From Bolinopsis microptera (lineage: Eukaryota > Ctenophora > Tentaculata > Lobata > Bolinopsidae): a stretch of 64,000 nt of DNA. Positions 36,954 to 45,589 of the stretch are shown here, piece by piece. Under the pieces are notes generated by a model. The model did no database searches and was not told the origin of the DNA. It was given only the letters and a program-made list of their open reading frames with translations. How positions within the stretch are numbered: position 1 is the first letter of the stretch; each line of letters starts with the position of its first letter. The position numbers and the translations under genes were made by a program. Location of the stretch: NCBI RefSeq assembly GCF_026151205.1, contig NC_087073.1:6717001-6781000 (forward strand), in the 5' to 3' direction.

Positions 36954-37032
36954 ATGTTATTTCCATTTTTGTCCGTTTTCGTCCATTTTTGTCCGCTCTA
37001 TTTTTTGTCCGTTTTGAAAATATAGGGTACCG

Positions 37033-37459
37033 AACGGTGGAGGACTGAGGAGTCCTGAGGAGGATGGCTGAGGAGGATGGCTGAGGAGGATTGCTGAGGA
37101 GGATGACTGAGAGGGAGGAGGAGGAGGACTCAGGAGGAAGAGGAGGAGGAGGACTCAGGAGGAGGACTTAGGAGAAATGAGAAGGAGGGCTGAGGAGAAC
37201 TGAGGAGGAGGAGGAGGACTGAATAGGAGGAGGAGAAGGAGGGGGACTGGGAGAGGACTGAGGAGGAGGAGGACTGATGAGAAGGATGAGGAGGAGGACT
37301 GAGGAGGAGGACTGAGGACCGAGGAGGAAGAGGAGGAGGAGGACCCAGGAGGAGGAGGACTGAGGAGGACTGAGGAGGATGGCTGAGGAGGATGACCGAG
37401 AGGGAAGAGGAGGAGGAGGAGGAGAAGGACTCAGGAGAAGGAGGAGGACTAAGGAGGAC
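37033..37459. repeat. GGA-rich satellite, higher-order copy 2, left part
   Basis: It starts after TACCGAACGG with the same GGAGGACTGAGGAGT start as the other copies and stops abruptly at AAGGAGGAC, where the LINE begins. Its continuation (TGAGAAGGAGG) resumes at about 40906. Confidence 0.88.
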
Positions 37460-37546
37460 CTACCTACCTTGGGTACCTTGGGTTCGTTTCGGGCTAGCAC
37501 GCCCAGGCCAAGACATCTTGCGTCTCCACCACCGGTGTCTCCGTTA

Positions 37547-40500
37547 TCATGTCTTGCTCACAGCCCATTCCAAGATTGAATTGCCATTAGCCCCTGTATA
37601 TCCAGGGGTAGGAGGGGTGTCGGGGACGGTATGGAGAAAGCGATCAAGTGCTGCCTTGAATTTTGGCAAGGTTGGGATAGACTTGATGTCGTGGGGCACA
37701 ACGTTATACAAAGCAGAGGCCACTGAAGGGAAAGAAAGGAACCTCATGGTGTTGATGCTTTTGTATTTTGATCCACCAAGAGGACGAAGACATGTAACTC
37801 CTCTTCTTTGAGAGTGTTGGAAAGAAATGTTTACACTGTTGGGAATCTCACCGTAGTAAATTTTCCAGACAAGGATGATCATGTACCTCTCGCGGCGGCG
37901 CTGTAGGGAGTAGAGATCAAGCTGCTTCAGGCGCTCCCAGTAGCTAAGATGCTTGTATCCTGCTATTTTCGCAGTGAATGAGCGTTGGATCGACTCAATC
38001 ATGATTATGTCACACTGCAGGTGAGGCGACCAGAGAGCACAACAATACTCGGTAATAGAGCGGACGTATGTCTTGAAGAGCATCATCATCGTGTCTTTGT
38101 CTCTGGTAGAGAAAGTTCTCAGTACCCATCCAGCTTTGCTCGCTGCCTCAGAGGACTTTCTTGTGATGTGTTGACGCCAGGAGAGATCACTGTCAACATA
38201 CACACCGAGATCTTTCACGACATCATCAGAAGATATCGATGCACCAGATGGTAAAATGTAGGGTTTCTTTAGCTCAGGGTTCTTACCATGCTGGAGAAGT
38301 TGGAACTTACTTTCGTTTAGCTCCATGTTGTTTGCTACTGCCCATCGCACTACTGCACAGAGATCTTCCTGGAGACATTTGCAGTCGGACGGGGAGCTGA
38401 TGTTTTTGTGGAGCTTGGAGTCATCAGCAAACACTTTTACTTTGCAATGTTTTACAACTAGGAACAGGTCGTTGATATACAAAATAAATAGCAGTGGGCC
38501 TAACACAGTGCCCTGTGGTACCCCACTTAGTACCATTATGACGAGAGATTCAATACCATCGACAACGACATGTTGGGTTCTTCCACTGAGGAAGCTTTCC
38601 AGCCAGCGGTGGGCGTTGCCCTGGATACCGTACATATGGAGCTTCTTCAATAGTATAGCGTGATCTACCTTATCGAAGGCTTTGCTGAAATCAAGATACA
38701 GAATATCAGCATTTTCGTCACCATCTAAGTCATCCATGATGTCTTGGACGTGGTGAAGAAGTTGAGTAAGACAGCTTCTTCCAGCTTGAAAGCCGTGTTG
38801 ATCGTGGTTGATGATGTCTTGAGCTACAATGTAGTCAACCAGCTTAGCGCGGACGACCCTCTCGAACATCTTTATGAGGTTGGATGTTAGAGATACCGGT
38901 CGATAGTTGGCAGCAATCGACCTTTTCCCCTTTTTAAAAAGGGGGATAATACTCTGGTTCTTGAATTTTGTAGCTATTTCACCAGAGCTTAGCGAAGCTT
39001 TCCAAAGCTTGGTTATCACAGGAGCTAGGACAATTCCACATTCCTTGAGGATTAGGACTGGGAACTTGTCAGGTCCGACTGCTGAGAAACGATTCATCGC
39101 TTTGATGGCGTCGAGGATATCTTGCTCATTAAAGTCGATGTCTGTGATAGAATGAGGTTGCTCAATGACCTTGGACGTCCGGACTTCGGCTAGATTTGCC
39201 TTTTTGGGGTCGCTGAAAGCACTCGAATATTGATCCTGTAAGATATTACCCATAGTGGCTGGATCAGACTGGAGCTTGTCATCGCTATCCAATAGGGGTC
39301 CGACAGATGCAGCAGGGGTTTTAAACCTCTTTGCGAAGGTATAAAACGCCTTAGGATTAGTCTTGATCTTACTAAGAGCAATAAGTTCTTCTCTGGCTCG
39401 CTGCTGTTTAATGTCCGCTTTAAGGAGCATCTCGACAGCAGCCCTCTCTTCATCCAGCTTGCGAAGCTTGACATTATTGCGAGGCGGAGAAGGGCCACAA
39501 AAACTGTATTTAATACAGTTGATCCTGGCATTAAGGCGCTTTTTCTTTCTAAGGAGAGCCACCCTTGACCTTGGGATTTTTGAAGATGCTGCGGCTTGAC
39601 GATTGTGGCTATGAGAAGGTGCGTGTTTCTTGCAGATCTGCACAAGGATCCCTTCAAACATATCCCATGCAGCATCTTGGCTAGTTGAAGGGTTGGTTAC
39701 TGTCGACCAGTCTACAGTAGTGAGTTCCTTGTTGATCAAGGCCCAGTCAGCAGCATTGAAGTTGATGTCATCAAGTGCTGTGGCAGGACTGTACTGTTTC
39801 CTTGCTGGTTGCTCAAGTAGGAACTGCGGGTGGAGGAGAGTACAGGTCACTATGTCGTGGTCTGATTTCTCCGTCTTTGACACTGATAAACCGTGGATTA
39901 AGTCGGTGTTGTTGGATAGGATCAGGTCAAGGATGTTTTGGTCCTTCCTAGTGGGTTCATCGACTAGCTGCTCTATGAAGTTTGAAGATATGAACTCCAT
40001 AAAGGCTAGTCCCGAGTTCGTGTCGGAAGCCGATTTGCTGGAGTTTGGTTTGATCGACTTACTGGACCAGTCTACAAACGGCAAATTAAAGTCGCCTGCA
40101 ATGTAGAGTTCAGGAGAGCCAGGGAGGTGGTCTATAAAGTCTTGGATCACACACAGACAGTCATCAAATTTGTCGAATGGTGCCTGTGGAGGGCGGTACA
40201 CGCCAACAAGGAGAAAGTTACTGCTAGCGATGTGAACCATTGCAACTTCACAATAGGAGTTAGAGTACACTTTTGTCGTGTCAGCAGGTATAGAGTGGTG
40301 TAGGAAGATAGCTACACCGCCTTGAGCACGTTTGTCTCGATCAGCTCTGATGGTACTGTAGCCAGGGATACACGTCTCTGCTTCAACATGGTATGGCTTC
40401 AGATGAGTCTCAGTCAGAATAAAGAAGGGAGTGTGGAGCGGGCTGGTTGCTAAATTCTCGTGGAGAGATTTTAACTTCCATTGCTGGTTCTTTATCCCAG

Positions 40501-40786
40501 GATTCATTCCTTGTATGTTAAGAAGAAATGTTGAGGAGATCGGGAGTATTGATTTGAGGTCTACTTTCCCAGCAGCGGTTGGTAGAGAGCAGGCTGTTGC
40601 AGGTGCTGTGCAGGGTAGCCCTGGGGAAGATGAGGGGCTTGTTGGTAGGGTTGCTGAACTGCAGTTGAGTACTGAACACCCGGACGAAGATATAACTGGG
40701 GGTTCGGGCTTGTTTGCGGAGGTAGATGAGAGGCCATCATTGATTCGAGTGATTTCTGAATCATGCACGACATCTCTTTCGACCAA
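37547..40786 (-). CDS. LINE ORF2: apurinic-type endonuclease and reverse transcriptase
   Basis: The frame runs about 1,080 codons without a stop; the first codon of the frame is not ATG, and the true start is uncertain. The endonuclease (about residues 80-330) shows LLNIQGMNPG, TETHL, GVYRPPQAPF, AGDFNLPFVDW and SDHDIV. The reverse transcriptase (about residues 500-800) shows NYRPVSLTSN, DQHGFQAGRSCLTQLL, LYLDFSKAFDKVDH, SGVPQGTVLGPLLFILYIND and FADDSKLH with the catalytic Asp pair. The tail has YWERLKQLDLYSLQRRRERY and PPTPGYTG. These are CR1/L2-type features. The intact frame, with all catalytic residues visible, suggests a young and possibly active copy. Confidence 0.93.
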   Translation of the reverse strand: MVERDVVHDSEITRINDGLSSTSANKPEPPVISSSGCSVLNCSSATLPTSPSSSPGLPCTAPATACSLPTAAGKVDLKSILPISSTFLLNIQGMNPGIKNQQWKLKSLHENLATSPLHTPFFILTETHLKPYHVEAETCIPGYSTIRADRDKRAQGGVAIFLHHSIPADTTKVYSNSYCEVAMVHIASSNFLLVGVYRPPQAPFDKFDDCLCVIQDFIDHLPGSPELYIAGDFNLPFVDWSSKSIKPNSSKSASDTNSGLAFMEFISSNFIEQLVDEPTRKDQNILDLILSNNTDLIHGLSVSKTEKSDHDIVTCTLLHPQFLLEQPARKQYSPATALDDINFNAADWALINKELTTVDWSTVTNPSTSQDAAWDMFEGILVQICKKHAPSHSHNRQAAASSKIPRSRVALLRKKKRLNARINCIKYSFCGPSPPRNNVKLRKLDEERAAVEMLLKADIKQQRAREELIALSKIKTNPKAFYTFAKRFKTPAASVGPLLDSDDKLQSDPATMGNILQDQYSSAFSDPKKANLAEVRTSKVIEQPHSITDIDFNEQDILDAIKAMNRFSAVGPDKFPVLILKECGIVLAPVITKLWKASLSSGEIATKFKNQSIIPLFKKGKRSIAANYRPVSLTSNLIKMFERVVRAKLVDYIVAQDIINHDQHGFQAGRSCLTQLLHHVQDIMDDLDGDENADILYLDFSKAFDKVDHAILLKKLHMYGIQGNAHRWLESFLSGRTQHVVVDGIESLVIMVLSGVPQGTVLGPLLFILYINDLFLVVKHCKVKVFADDSKLHKNISSPSDCKCLQEDLCAVVRWAVANNMELNESKFQLLQHGKNPELKKPYILPSGASISSDDVVKDLGVYVDSDLSWRQHITRKSSEAASKAGWVLRTFSTRDKDTMMMLFKTYVRSITEYCCALWSPHLQCDIIMIESIQRSFTAKIAGYKHLSYWERLKQLDLYSLQRRRERYMIILVWKIYYGEIPNSVNISFQHSQRRGVTCLRPLGGSKYKSINTMRFLSFPSVASALYNVVPHDIKSIPTLPKFKAALDRFLHTVPDTPPTPGYTGANGNSILEWAVSKT

Positions 40787-40905
40787 TCCGCTTTCAACTG
40801 GTCCAAATGCTGGAGAAAATCCTTGTTGCTAAAATATTGCGAAGCATTTTTCTCTTGAGGCGGCTTCAAAGTTGATGTATTCTTCCTGCTGCGCTTGTGA
40901 TTGAC
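40564..40905 (-). CDS. LINE upstream frame, C-terminal part (Gln/Pro-rich)
   Basis: A minus-strand frame open from the 5' border of the LINE encodes HKRSRKNTSTLKPPQEK, then KDFLQHLDQLKADWSKEM, then a Gln/Pro-rich stretch (TAVQQPYQQAPHLPQGYPAQ) before a stop at about 40564. It overlaps the start of the ORF2 frame in another register. It is probably the end of ORF1 or of an ORF1/ORF2 junction; its beginning is missing from the insertion. Confidence 0.5.
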
Positions 40906-41994
40906 TGAGAAGGAGGAGGACTGAGGAGGAGGAGGAGGAGGAGGACTGAATAGGAGGAGGATGAGGGGGACTGGGGGAGGACTAAGGAGGAGGATGAAGG
41001 GCTGAGGAGAAGGATGAGGAGGAGGACTGAGGAGGACTGAGGAGGACTGAGGAGGACTGAGGACTGAGGAGGAAGAGGAGGAGGATGAAGAGGAGGAGGA
41101 AGACCCAGGAGGAGGACCCAGGAGGAGGAGTCAGGAGGAGGAGGACTGGGGAGGAGAAGGAGGACTGTTGAGGACTGATGAGGAGGACTGAGGACGAGGA
41201 GGACTGAGGAGTACTGAGGAGGATGGCTGAGGAGGATGGCTGAGGAGGATGACTGAGAGGGAGGAGGAGGAGGACTCAGGAGGAGGACTCAGGAGTAAGA
41301 GGAGGAGGAGGACTCAGGAGGAGGACTTAGGAGAAATGAGAAGGAGGACTGAGGAGAACTGAGGAGGAGGAGGAGGACTGAATAGGAGGAGGAGAAGGAG
41401 GGGGACTGGGAGAGGACTGAGGAGGAGGAGGACTGATGAGAAGGATGAGGAGGACTGAGGAGGAGGACTGAGGACCGAGGAGGAAGATGAAGAGGAGGTG
41501 GACCCAGGAGGAGGAGGACCCAGGAGGAGGACCCAGGAGGACTGAGGAGGATGGCTGAGGAGGATGACTGAGAGGGAAGATGAGGAGGAGGAGGAGGAGG
41601 ACTCAGGAGGAGGAGGAGGAGGACTGAGGAGGACTGAGAAGGAGGAGGACTGAGGAGGAGGAGGAGGAGGACTGAATAGGAGGAGGAGGGGGACTGGGGG
41701 AGGACTGAGGAGGAGGATGGAGGACTGAGGAGAAGGATGAGGACGAGGACTGAGGAGGACTGAGGAGGACTGAGGAGGAAGAGGAGGAGGATGAAGAGGA
41801 GGAGGAGGACCCAGGAGGAGGACTCAGGAGGAGGAGGAGGACTGGGGAGGAGGAGGACTGTTGAGGACTGATGAGGAGGACTGAGGACGAGGAGGAGGAG
41901 TAGTAGGAGGACTGAGGAGGGGAGGAGGAAGAGGACTGAGGAAGATCAGGAAGAACCAGGAGGAGGAGGAGGAAGAGTAGGAGGAGGAAGCATC
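40906..41994. repeat. GGA-rich satellite, end of copy 2 and copy 3
   Basis: It resumes copy 2 right after the LINE and passes into copy 3 at about 41198, where GGAGTACTGAGGAGGATGGC recurs. It ends in GGAAGCATCTAAATGTTATT, the same sequence that ends copy 1 at about 36945. Internal order matches copy 1 with small indels of GGA triplets. Confidence 0.88.
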
Positions 41995-42129
41995 TAAATG
42001 TTATTTCCATTGTTGTCCGTTTTTGTCCGCTCTATTTTTTGTCCGTTTTGAAAATATAGAGTACCGAACGGACAAAAAACATGATCCCCCTATAACAGCA
42101 AAAATTGAACATTTTATTTAGCAATTTAG

Positions 42130-42240
42130 GTGTCCATTAATGTCCGCTAATGTCCGCTAATGTCCGTTTATGTCCGCCTATGTCCGCCTATGTCCGCCTA
42201 TGTCCGCCTATGTCCGCCTATGTCCGCCTATGTCCGTCTA
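42130..42240. repeat. Right subterminal TGTCCGC array
   Basis: About ten units of TGTCCGCCTA or TGTCCGCTAA, each ten bases, lie head to tail just inside the right end of the TIR element. The last 70 bases can fold on themselves, since TCCGTCTATGTCC at about 42234 is the inverse of GGACATAGACGGA at about 42274. Confidence 0.88.
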
Positions 42241-42309
42241 TGTCCTGTCCTTTTTGGATTCTATGAGACAAGCGGACATAGACGGACGTGACACCCCCCC
42301 CCCCCCCCC

Positions 42310-42976
42310 TTACTATTAAGTATCTGTGCTCCCAAAAATCTTAACACCCCTCTAACACCAGACTAGTAGCAAGCTGTTACGGTAATAGCCCAGCCCTCTA
42401 ACACCCCTCTAATAGCCATAACACCACCAGTAGTTATCACGTATAATCCACGATTCTGCCTTCACTGATTATCAGCCAGTGTCCACAATTATTTAATAAA
42501 GGATAACACTACACAGTGTAACTGTATATATATGATATTGATATTATATTTATGATAAATACAATGTATAAATACATTGTTTAAATTTAAACATAAAATC
42601 TAGGGTTTAGCTGACACCTACATTTCCCTGGTATCATAAGCCACAATTATTTTTTTACATCACACCAGTTATCCCCAATCGATGAAGATCATTTTCCAGA
42701 TGTCTTGAAAAACTACAGACCAGTGTCAAACCTTGGGAAAACTAATTAAAAGAGAAGGCTACAGGAGCAATGAGCATGTAATGATAACCTCAATTGTCCT
42801 GGACAATATGCTTACAAAAGAGATCATATTTCACTTGTTATTAAGATAGTGTTAATCATATCTTCATAGCAGCTGATGAAAATATGAACATATTTCTGTT
42901 CTTCAGATTAAGTCAAAACCTTCGTCAACCAACCGAGAAATTGTTTCTTGAGGACAAAAAACTGGATGTTTAAATA
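42310..42976. other. Spacer with a small reverse-transcriptase relic
   Basis: It starts with the TTACT target duplication. At about 42694-42745 the plus strand encodes PDVLKNYRPVSNLGKT, the NYRPVSNL block of a LINE reverse transcriptase, after which no frame stays open. The rest is AT-rich with nothing recognised. Confidence 0.6.
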
Positions 42977-43699
42977 GGTACCGCGACAACCCCCCCCCCC
43001 CCCCGACAATTGACCCCCTGACAATTGACTTCCCGACAATTAACCCCCTATGTAGTTACAATGGGGTCAATTGTCTCGAAATCTAGGGTTTAGTACGACA
43101 ATTGACCCCCCGCCCCCGACAATTGACCCCCCAACAATTGACCGCCCGACAATTCACCCCCCGACAAGTGACCCCCTGACAATTGACCCCCATGTAATTA
43201 CACTGGGATCAATTGATCGGGTCATGGTCAGGGTCAGGGTCAGGATCAGGGTCAGGGTCAGGGTCAGGGTCAGGGTCAGGATCAGGATCAGGATCAGGGT
43301 CAGGGTCAGGGTCAGGGTCAGGGTCAGGGTCAGGGTCAGGGTCAGGGTCAGGGTCAGGGTCAGGGTCAGGGTCAGGGTCAGGGTCAGGGTCAGGGTCAGG
43401 GTCAGGGTCAGGGTCAGGGTCAGGGTCAGGGTCAGGGTCAGGGTCAGGGTCAGGGTCAGGGTCAGGGTCAGGGTCAGGGTCAGGGTCAGGGTCAGGGTCA
43501 GGGTCAGGGTCAGGGTCAGGGTCAGGGTCAGGGTCAGGGTCTGGGTCAGGGTCAGGGTCAGGGTTAGGGTTAATTGTATTAAATTATATTGTCGGGGGGC
43601 CAATTGTCGGGGGTCAATTGTCGGGGGATAATTGTTGGTGGGGGGGGGGTGGTCAATTGTCGTGGGGGACAATTGTCGGGGGTTAATTGTTGCCCACCC
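42977..43699. mobile_element. 723-bp non-autonomous DNA element with hexamer core
   Basis: The element is bounded by the 9-bp direct repeat GTTTAAATA (42968-42976 and 43700-43708). Its left end is GGTACCGCGACAACC; the right end is the partial inverse, GTTGCCCACCC. The left arm repeats GACAATTGACCCCC; the right arm repeats the inverse, GGGGGTCAATTGTC. The centre is a GGGTCA hexamer array. There is no coding capacity. An 8-9-bp target duplication would fit hAT, Merlin or P-type elements, but the ends are too diverged to choose. Confidence 0.7.
43219..43570. repeat. GGGTCA hexamer array, about 58 copies
   Basis: An almost uninterrupted array of GGGTCA, with a few GGATCA or GGTCTG variants, ends in GGGTTAGGGTTAA. 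All reading frames stay open (Gly-Ser, Val-Arg and Leu-Thr dipeptides), which is a result of the repeat and not evidence of a gene. Confidence 0.97.
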
Positions 43700-43907
43700 G
43701 TTTAAATACTATCTGCAGCTAATGTAGTACATGATTCTAAAACTAATATAAATAATTCTAAAACTCAAATTAAAGTCTTTCGGTCTAATATAGTACTGCT
43801 CAATGGGATGGTGTGGAAATCGCTCATAAAACATTAGTAATGTTTGCGCCTACTATTAAAAGCCAGGGAGTGTTTTAGACGAGATTTGTAGTGAAATCAA
43901 CAAGAAA

Positions 43908-44648
43908 ATGTACGAGGAAATTCAATCTTGCAATTTAATAAACAAGAGATCAGTAACGAAAGAGAAACCATGCGAATGGTTGGAAACTGTCTGTTGTATA
44001 TTGGACCAGTTCAGTATCACCTGGCTATGGAAGGCGATACCTCTTGCAGAAGAAATTGACAAGTTGAAAAGTGAGAAGATTTCAGATCAGAGTATTATCA
44101 TCGATCTTCAGAATAAGGCTATTGAAAAAAGCAACAAACAGCTCAAATCAATGCAGAATACCGTGCAAACGGAGATGAAAAGCTACTTTTCAGTCGTTAG
44201 AAAAAGCATCAATGCTGCTTGCGCCCCAAAGAAGATCCACGCTGCAATTAAAAAAGTAGAAAACCAGATTGAGTGAAGCAAGAACGCAATCATTTATGGT
44301 CTATCAGAATCAGAAAACGAGCAACTGCTGAGTAAAGTTGAGGAGGTTCTGAATGAAATTAGTGAGAAGCCTTTAGTCAGGGACTGCTGCTGTATTGGAG
44401 CTCCGAAAGAAAATGTATCCAGACCAGTAAAGTTCACATTGAGCAGTTCTGACCATGCAACACCAGTGATCAGAAACACCAGTACACTACGCTCAAAGGA
44501 GGGGAACAGCTCAGTTTACATCTGCCCTGATAGGACTGCCACGGAACGAAAAGCTTATAAAAAGCTTGTAGAAGAACTGAGACTAAAACGAACTACAGAG
44601 CCTGACAAGTTTCATAGTATTAGGAACAATAAGATAGTCAGCTTGTAG
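43908..44648 (+). pseudogene. LINE ORF1-like protein, interrupted by one TGA
   Basis: One reading frame spans about 246 codons with a single in-frame stop at 44274-44276. The first part has a coiled coil (EEIDKLKSEKISDQSIIIDLQ) and ends KKVENQIE. The second resumes SKNAIIYGLSESENE, EEVLNEISEKPLVRDCCCIG, RPVKFTLSSSD, SVYICPDRTATERKAYKKLV and HSIRNNKIVSL, the RRM-like region typical of ORF1 proteins of CR1/Jockey-group LINEs. No ORF2 follows. After a short 3' region comes AATAAA and a (TGTATCCT)4 tail, so this looks like an ORF1-only copy. Except for the stop the frame is well kept. Confidence 0.75.
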
Positions 44649-44806
44649 AGAGTATAACTAGAGGCGAGACTGGCTAAAATTATTATTCCTACTTATCTAA
44701 ATTAAAACATTATTGTTGATTTTGATCTTGAAGGGACCATCATTTTTGAGGCCATTACTTGCCGATGATGTCAATGTTTATTTCAGGATTACCACTTTTG
44801 GAACTC

Positions 44807-44844
44807 AATAAATGTATCCTTGTATCCTTGTATCCTTGTATCCT
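44807..44844 (+). repeat. AATAAA plus (TGTATCCT)4 retrotransposon tail
   Basis: AATAAA at 44807-44812 is followed at once by four perfect copies of TGTATCCT (44813-44844). Short tandem repeats in place of poly(A) mark the 3' end of CR1-type retroelements, and so the end of the ORF1-like element upstream. Confidence 0.85.
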
Positions 44845-44929
44845 ATCAGGTCCAGTTATAACAAAATGCCGTAGCCAAAGCTGTTGATAGGCAATATAAA
44901 CATTACTATCTTGAGGATGAACTGATTAA

Positions 44930-45185
44930 TCTTTACTGGTTGGATAATGGATATAGAGAAGAGGATTGAATTCAAAATCTTACTGCAAAATCTCACAAAT
45001 CCATACTAGGATTGGCTCCAACTTATCTGCAAGATATGTTCGGATTTATGTTTGGTGTGGGTAGCCTCTCTGTAGTAGCTTCTAAGATGTACAATCAATT
45101 TGCTAATTCTTTGAAATCGTTAAAGCTCTTCTAAAAACTTTGTCGAAAAACTATTCAAGTCATATTTGGTGAAAGACCTTTAATT
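44930..45185 (+). pseudogene. LINE ORF2 C-terminal relic
   Basis: Plus-strand frames give LYWLDNGYREED and RIEFKILLQ, then, after a frameshift, SHKSILGLAPTYLQDMF, the 'RIxFKILLLTYKALHGLAPxYL' region of CR1-type ORF2. It is short, degraded and not functional. Confidence 0.65.
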
Positions 45186-45589
45186 TAAAAAATATAACCT
45201 CATTGAATATTTTGAAATGGCCACAACCCATTTAAATATTTTAGTTTCTCTTATTCCGTCACATCTTACTATACATTTCTAACAGAGTAATCGTAAAGTA
45301 TCAATTAAACCAATTCAGTATCAACAAACTACGATAAACTATGTAGAAGATAAGAGGTATGTCACAAATAGAGCCGACTCTAGAGGGAAAAGCATATGAT
45401 AAAAATGATAGGAAATAATATGAATGGGTACTCCACATCAAAAATAAAACATTTAAACATAGTTAGTAATCAAATTACACATCAAAAAGATAACCAAATA
45501 GGGTGAAAAGGAGTTTCGAAATGCGACAATAATACTGAAAAACAACCTAGGTGTTCTTGTGACAATATGACAGTATTTGCTTTAGCGCT

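Larger units (their letters stand above)
37460..40905 (-). mobile_element. Nearly full-length CR1/L2-like LINE inserted in the GGA satellite
   Basis: The element runs on the minus strand from about 40905 (5') to 37460 (3'). Copy 1 of the satellite shows the uninterrupted site: AAGGAGGAC joined to TGAGAAGGAGG; here the same two halves flank the LINE, with GAC possibly duplicated. The 3' end after the ORF2 stop is short (87 bases) and finishes in CCAAGGTACCCAAGGTAGG-type repeats, as in LINEs that end in short tandem repeats rather than poly(A). The 5' end may be truncated, since only the last part of an upstream frame is present. Confidence 0.9.
35766..42309. mobile_element. 6.5-kb TIR element with 5-bp target duplication and nested repeats
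   Basis: The left end (35766) is a run of seven G followed by TGTCATGTCCGTCTATGTCC; the right end is the inverse with one mismatch, ending in sixteen C at 42309. Both ends abut TTACT (35761-35765 and 42310-42314), a probable 5-bp target duplication. The left arm (about 35857-35990) holds GGACATTGGCGGACTC-type repeats, and the right arm (about 42130-42240) holds the inverse, TGTCCGCCTA repeats. A segment with TTTTTGGATTCTATGAGACA occurs in direct orientation near both ends. The interior is GGA-rich satellite, a TTTTGAAAATATAG block at both 37014 and 42046, and an inserted LINE. No transposase is seen, and I could not assign a superfamily. Confidence 0.75.

Noticed and set aside
36595..37811. 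Poly-Ser/Pro and poly-Glu/Gly frames in the GGA arrays
   Set aside because: Low-complexity translation of purine satellite; the frames begin and end arbitrarily in the array.
38325..40832. Several plus-strand frames of 80-160 codons
   Set aside because: All are antisense to the intact LINE ORF2 on the minus strand and show no domain.
43560..43572. Telomere or interstitial telomere
   Set aside because: Only two GGGTTA units follow a long GGGTCA array bounded by inverted arms and a direct repeat, so an element core is the simpler reading.
43071..43686. Long open frames in all registers (Val-Arg, Gly-Ser, Leu-Thr repeats)
   Set aside because: They arise because a hexamer array lacking stop triplets is open in every frame; no start context, domain or flanking exon supports a gene.
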